DNA from: Candidatus Nitrosopumilus sp.
Lineage (GTDB): Archaea; Thermoproteota; Nitrososphaeria; Nitrososphaerales; Nitrosopumilaceae
NCBI GenBank assembly: GCA_024644105.1
Contig: JAHELP010000004.1
Location: 4,231-42,855, forward strand
Direction of reading: 5' to 3'
DNA length: 38,625 nt
In this document: positions 38,608 to 38,625 of the stretch, piece by piece
Position numbering within the stretch: the stretch's first letter is position 1
Layout of the letters: each line of letters opens with the position of its first letter
Notes under the pieces: model-generated
What the model saw: the letters and a program-made list of their open reading frames with translations, nothing else
The model's database searches: none
What the model was told of the DNA's origin: nothing
Position numbers and translations under genes: made by a program

Positions 38608-38625
38608 TAGTCAGCTAATCAGCTG

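Noticed and set aside
1-38625. tRNA, rRNA, insertion sequence or prophage genes
   Set aside because: No T-loop signatures, transposase, integrase or phage proteins were found on either strand by reading; a tRNAscan run would settle the tRNA question.

Overview
The window looks like a chromosomal segment of a Nitrososphaerota (Thaumarchaeota) archaeon, most likely a Nitrosopumilus-type ammonia oxidiser. This is inferred from strong A/T bias, archaeal-type information genes (archaeal AspRS, a PIN-KH ATPase resembling Sulfolobus PINA, a KvAP-like channel), TATA-like boxes about 26 nt before many starts with few Shine-Dalgarno sites, many tiny zinc-ribbon proteins, and expanded two-component signalling. 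No ammonia-oxidation gene is in the window, so lineage is inference. No tRNA, rRNA, CRISPR array, insertion sequence or prophage was seen.

Layout. (1) 1-155: end of a plus-strand gene entering from upstream, ending in five identical 30-bp units that encode a decapeptide repeat. (2) 0.8-5.5 kb: branched-chain amino acid operon ilvB-ilvN-leuA-leuB. (3) 5.5-6.4 kb: a probable structured RNA on the minus strand, a 43-aa zinc-ribbon gene and a small gene with a palindromic promoter site. (4) 6.4-8.4 kb: minus-strand translation operon (zinc-ribbon/KH-like protein, aspS, small zinc ribbon). (5) 8.5-10.4 kb: an orphan oligopeptide-ABC ATPase and small genes, one a DUF6659 protein. (6) 10.4-12.6 kb: receiver protein, membrane histidine kinase, and a small protein whose tail looks like a kinase dimerisation domain without its histidine. 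(7) 12.9-16.1 kb: VTT membrane protein, two overlapping DNA glycosylase genes, TldD protease. (8) 16.4-19.1 kb: a second sensor kinase divergent from an HPt protein and a CheY-like receiver. (9) 19.1-25.5 kb: PIN-KH ATPase, MntR-type metalloregulator, DUF192 and other membrane-anchored proteins, TauE/SafE exporter, class III nucleotide cyclase, and a small 8-Cys protein. (10) 25.5-30.9 kb: gamma-glutamyltransferase, three tandem hexapeptide-repeat proteins each with a matching core promoter, and a fused ATP-grasp ligase/M20 peptidase-like protein. (11) 31.0-37.6 kb: membrane/ion block, all plus strand: CorA-like transporter with an extra membrane domain, voltage-gated K+ channel, second ThDP enzyme, SHOCT protein, Kef-type antiporter. 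(12) 37.6-38.6 kb: minus-strand stand-alone Lrp/AsnC ligand domain, double zinc-finger protein, and a 57-aa Cys-rich protein with a structured leader.

How the parts may work together. Regions 6 and 8 supply sensor kinases, an HPt and receivers but no DNA-binding output domain, so they look like a phosphorelay acting through protein contacts. Region 10 joins an amide-bond-forming ligase, a peptidase-like domain and a gamma-glutamyl hydrolase/transferase next to beta-helix proteins; this could be an uncharacterised peptide or amino-acid-conjugate pathway and is the most novel protein neighbourhood here. Region 11 points to K+/Mg2+ and pH homeostasis. Three intergenic elements (near 5.6, 23.9 and 38.5 kb) each show a TATA-like box about 26 nt before a set of perfect inverted repeats, which suggests undescribed small RNAs or structured leaders. 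Several starts in the ORF track are TTG/GTG codons that I moved to nearby ATGs when promoter spacing or conservation supported it.
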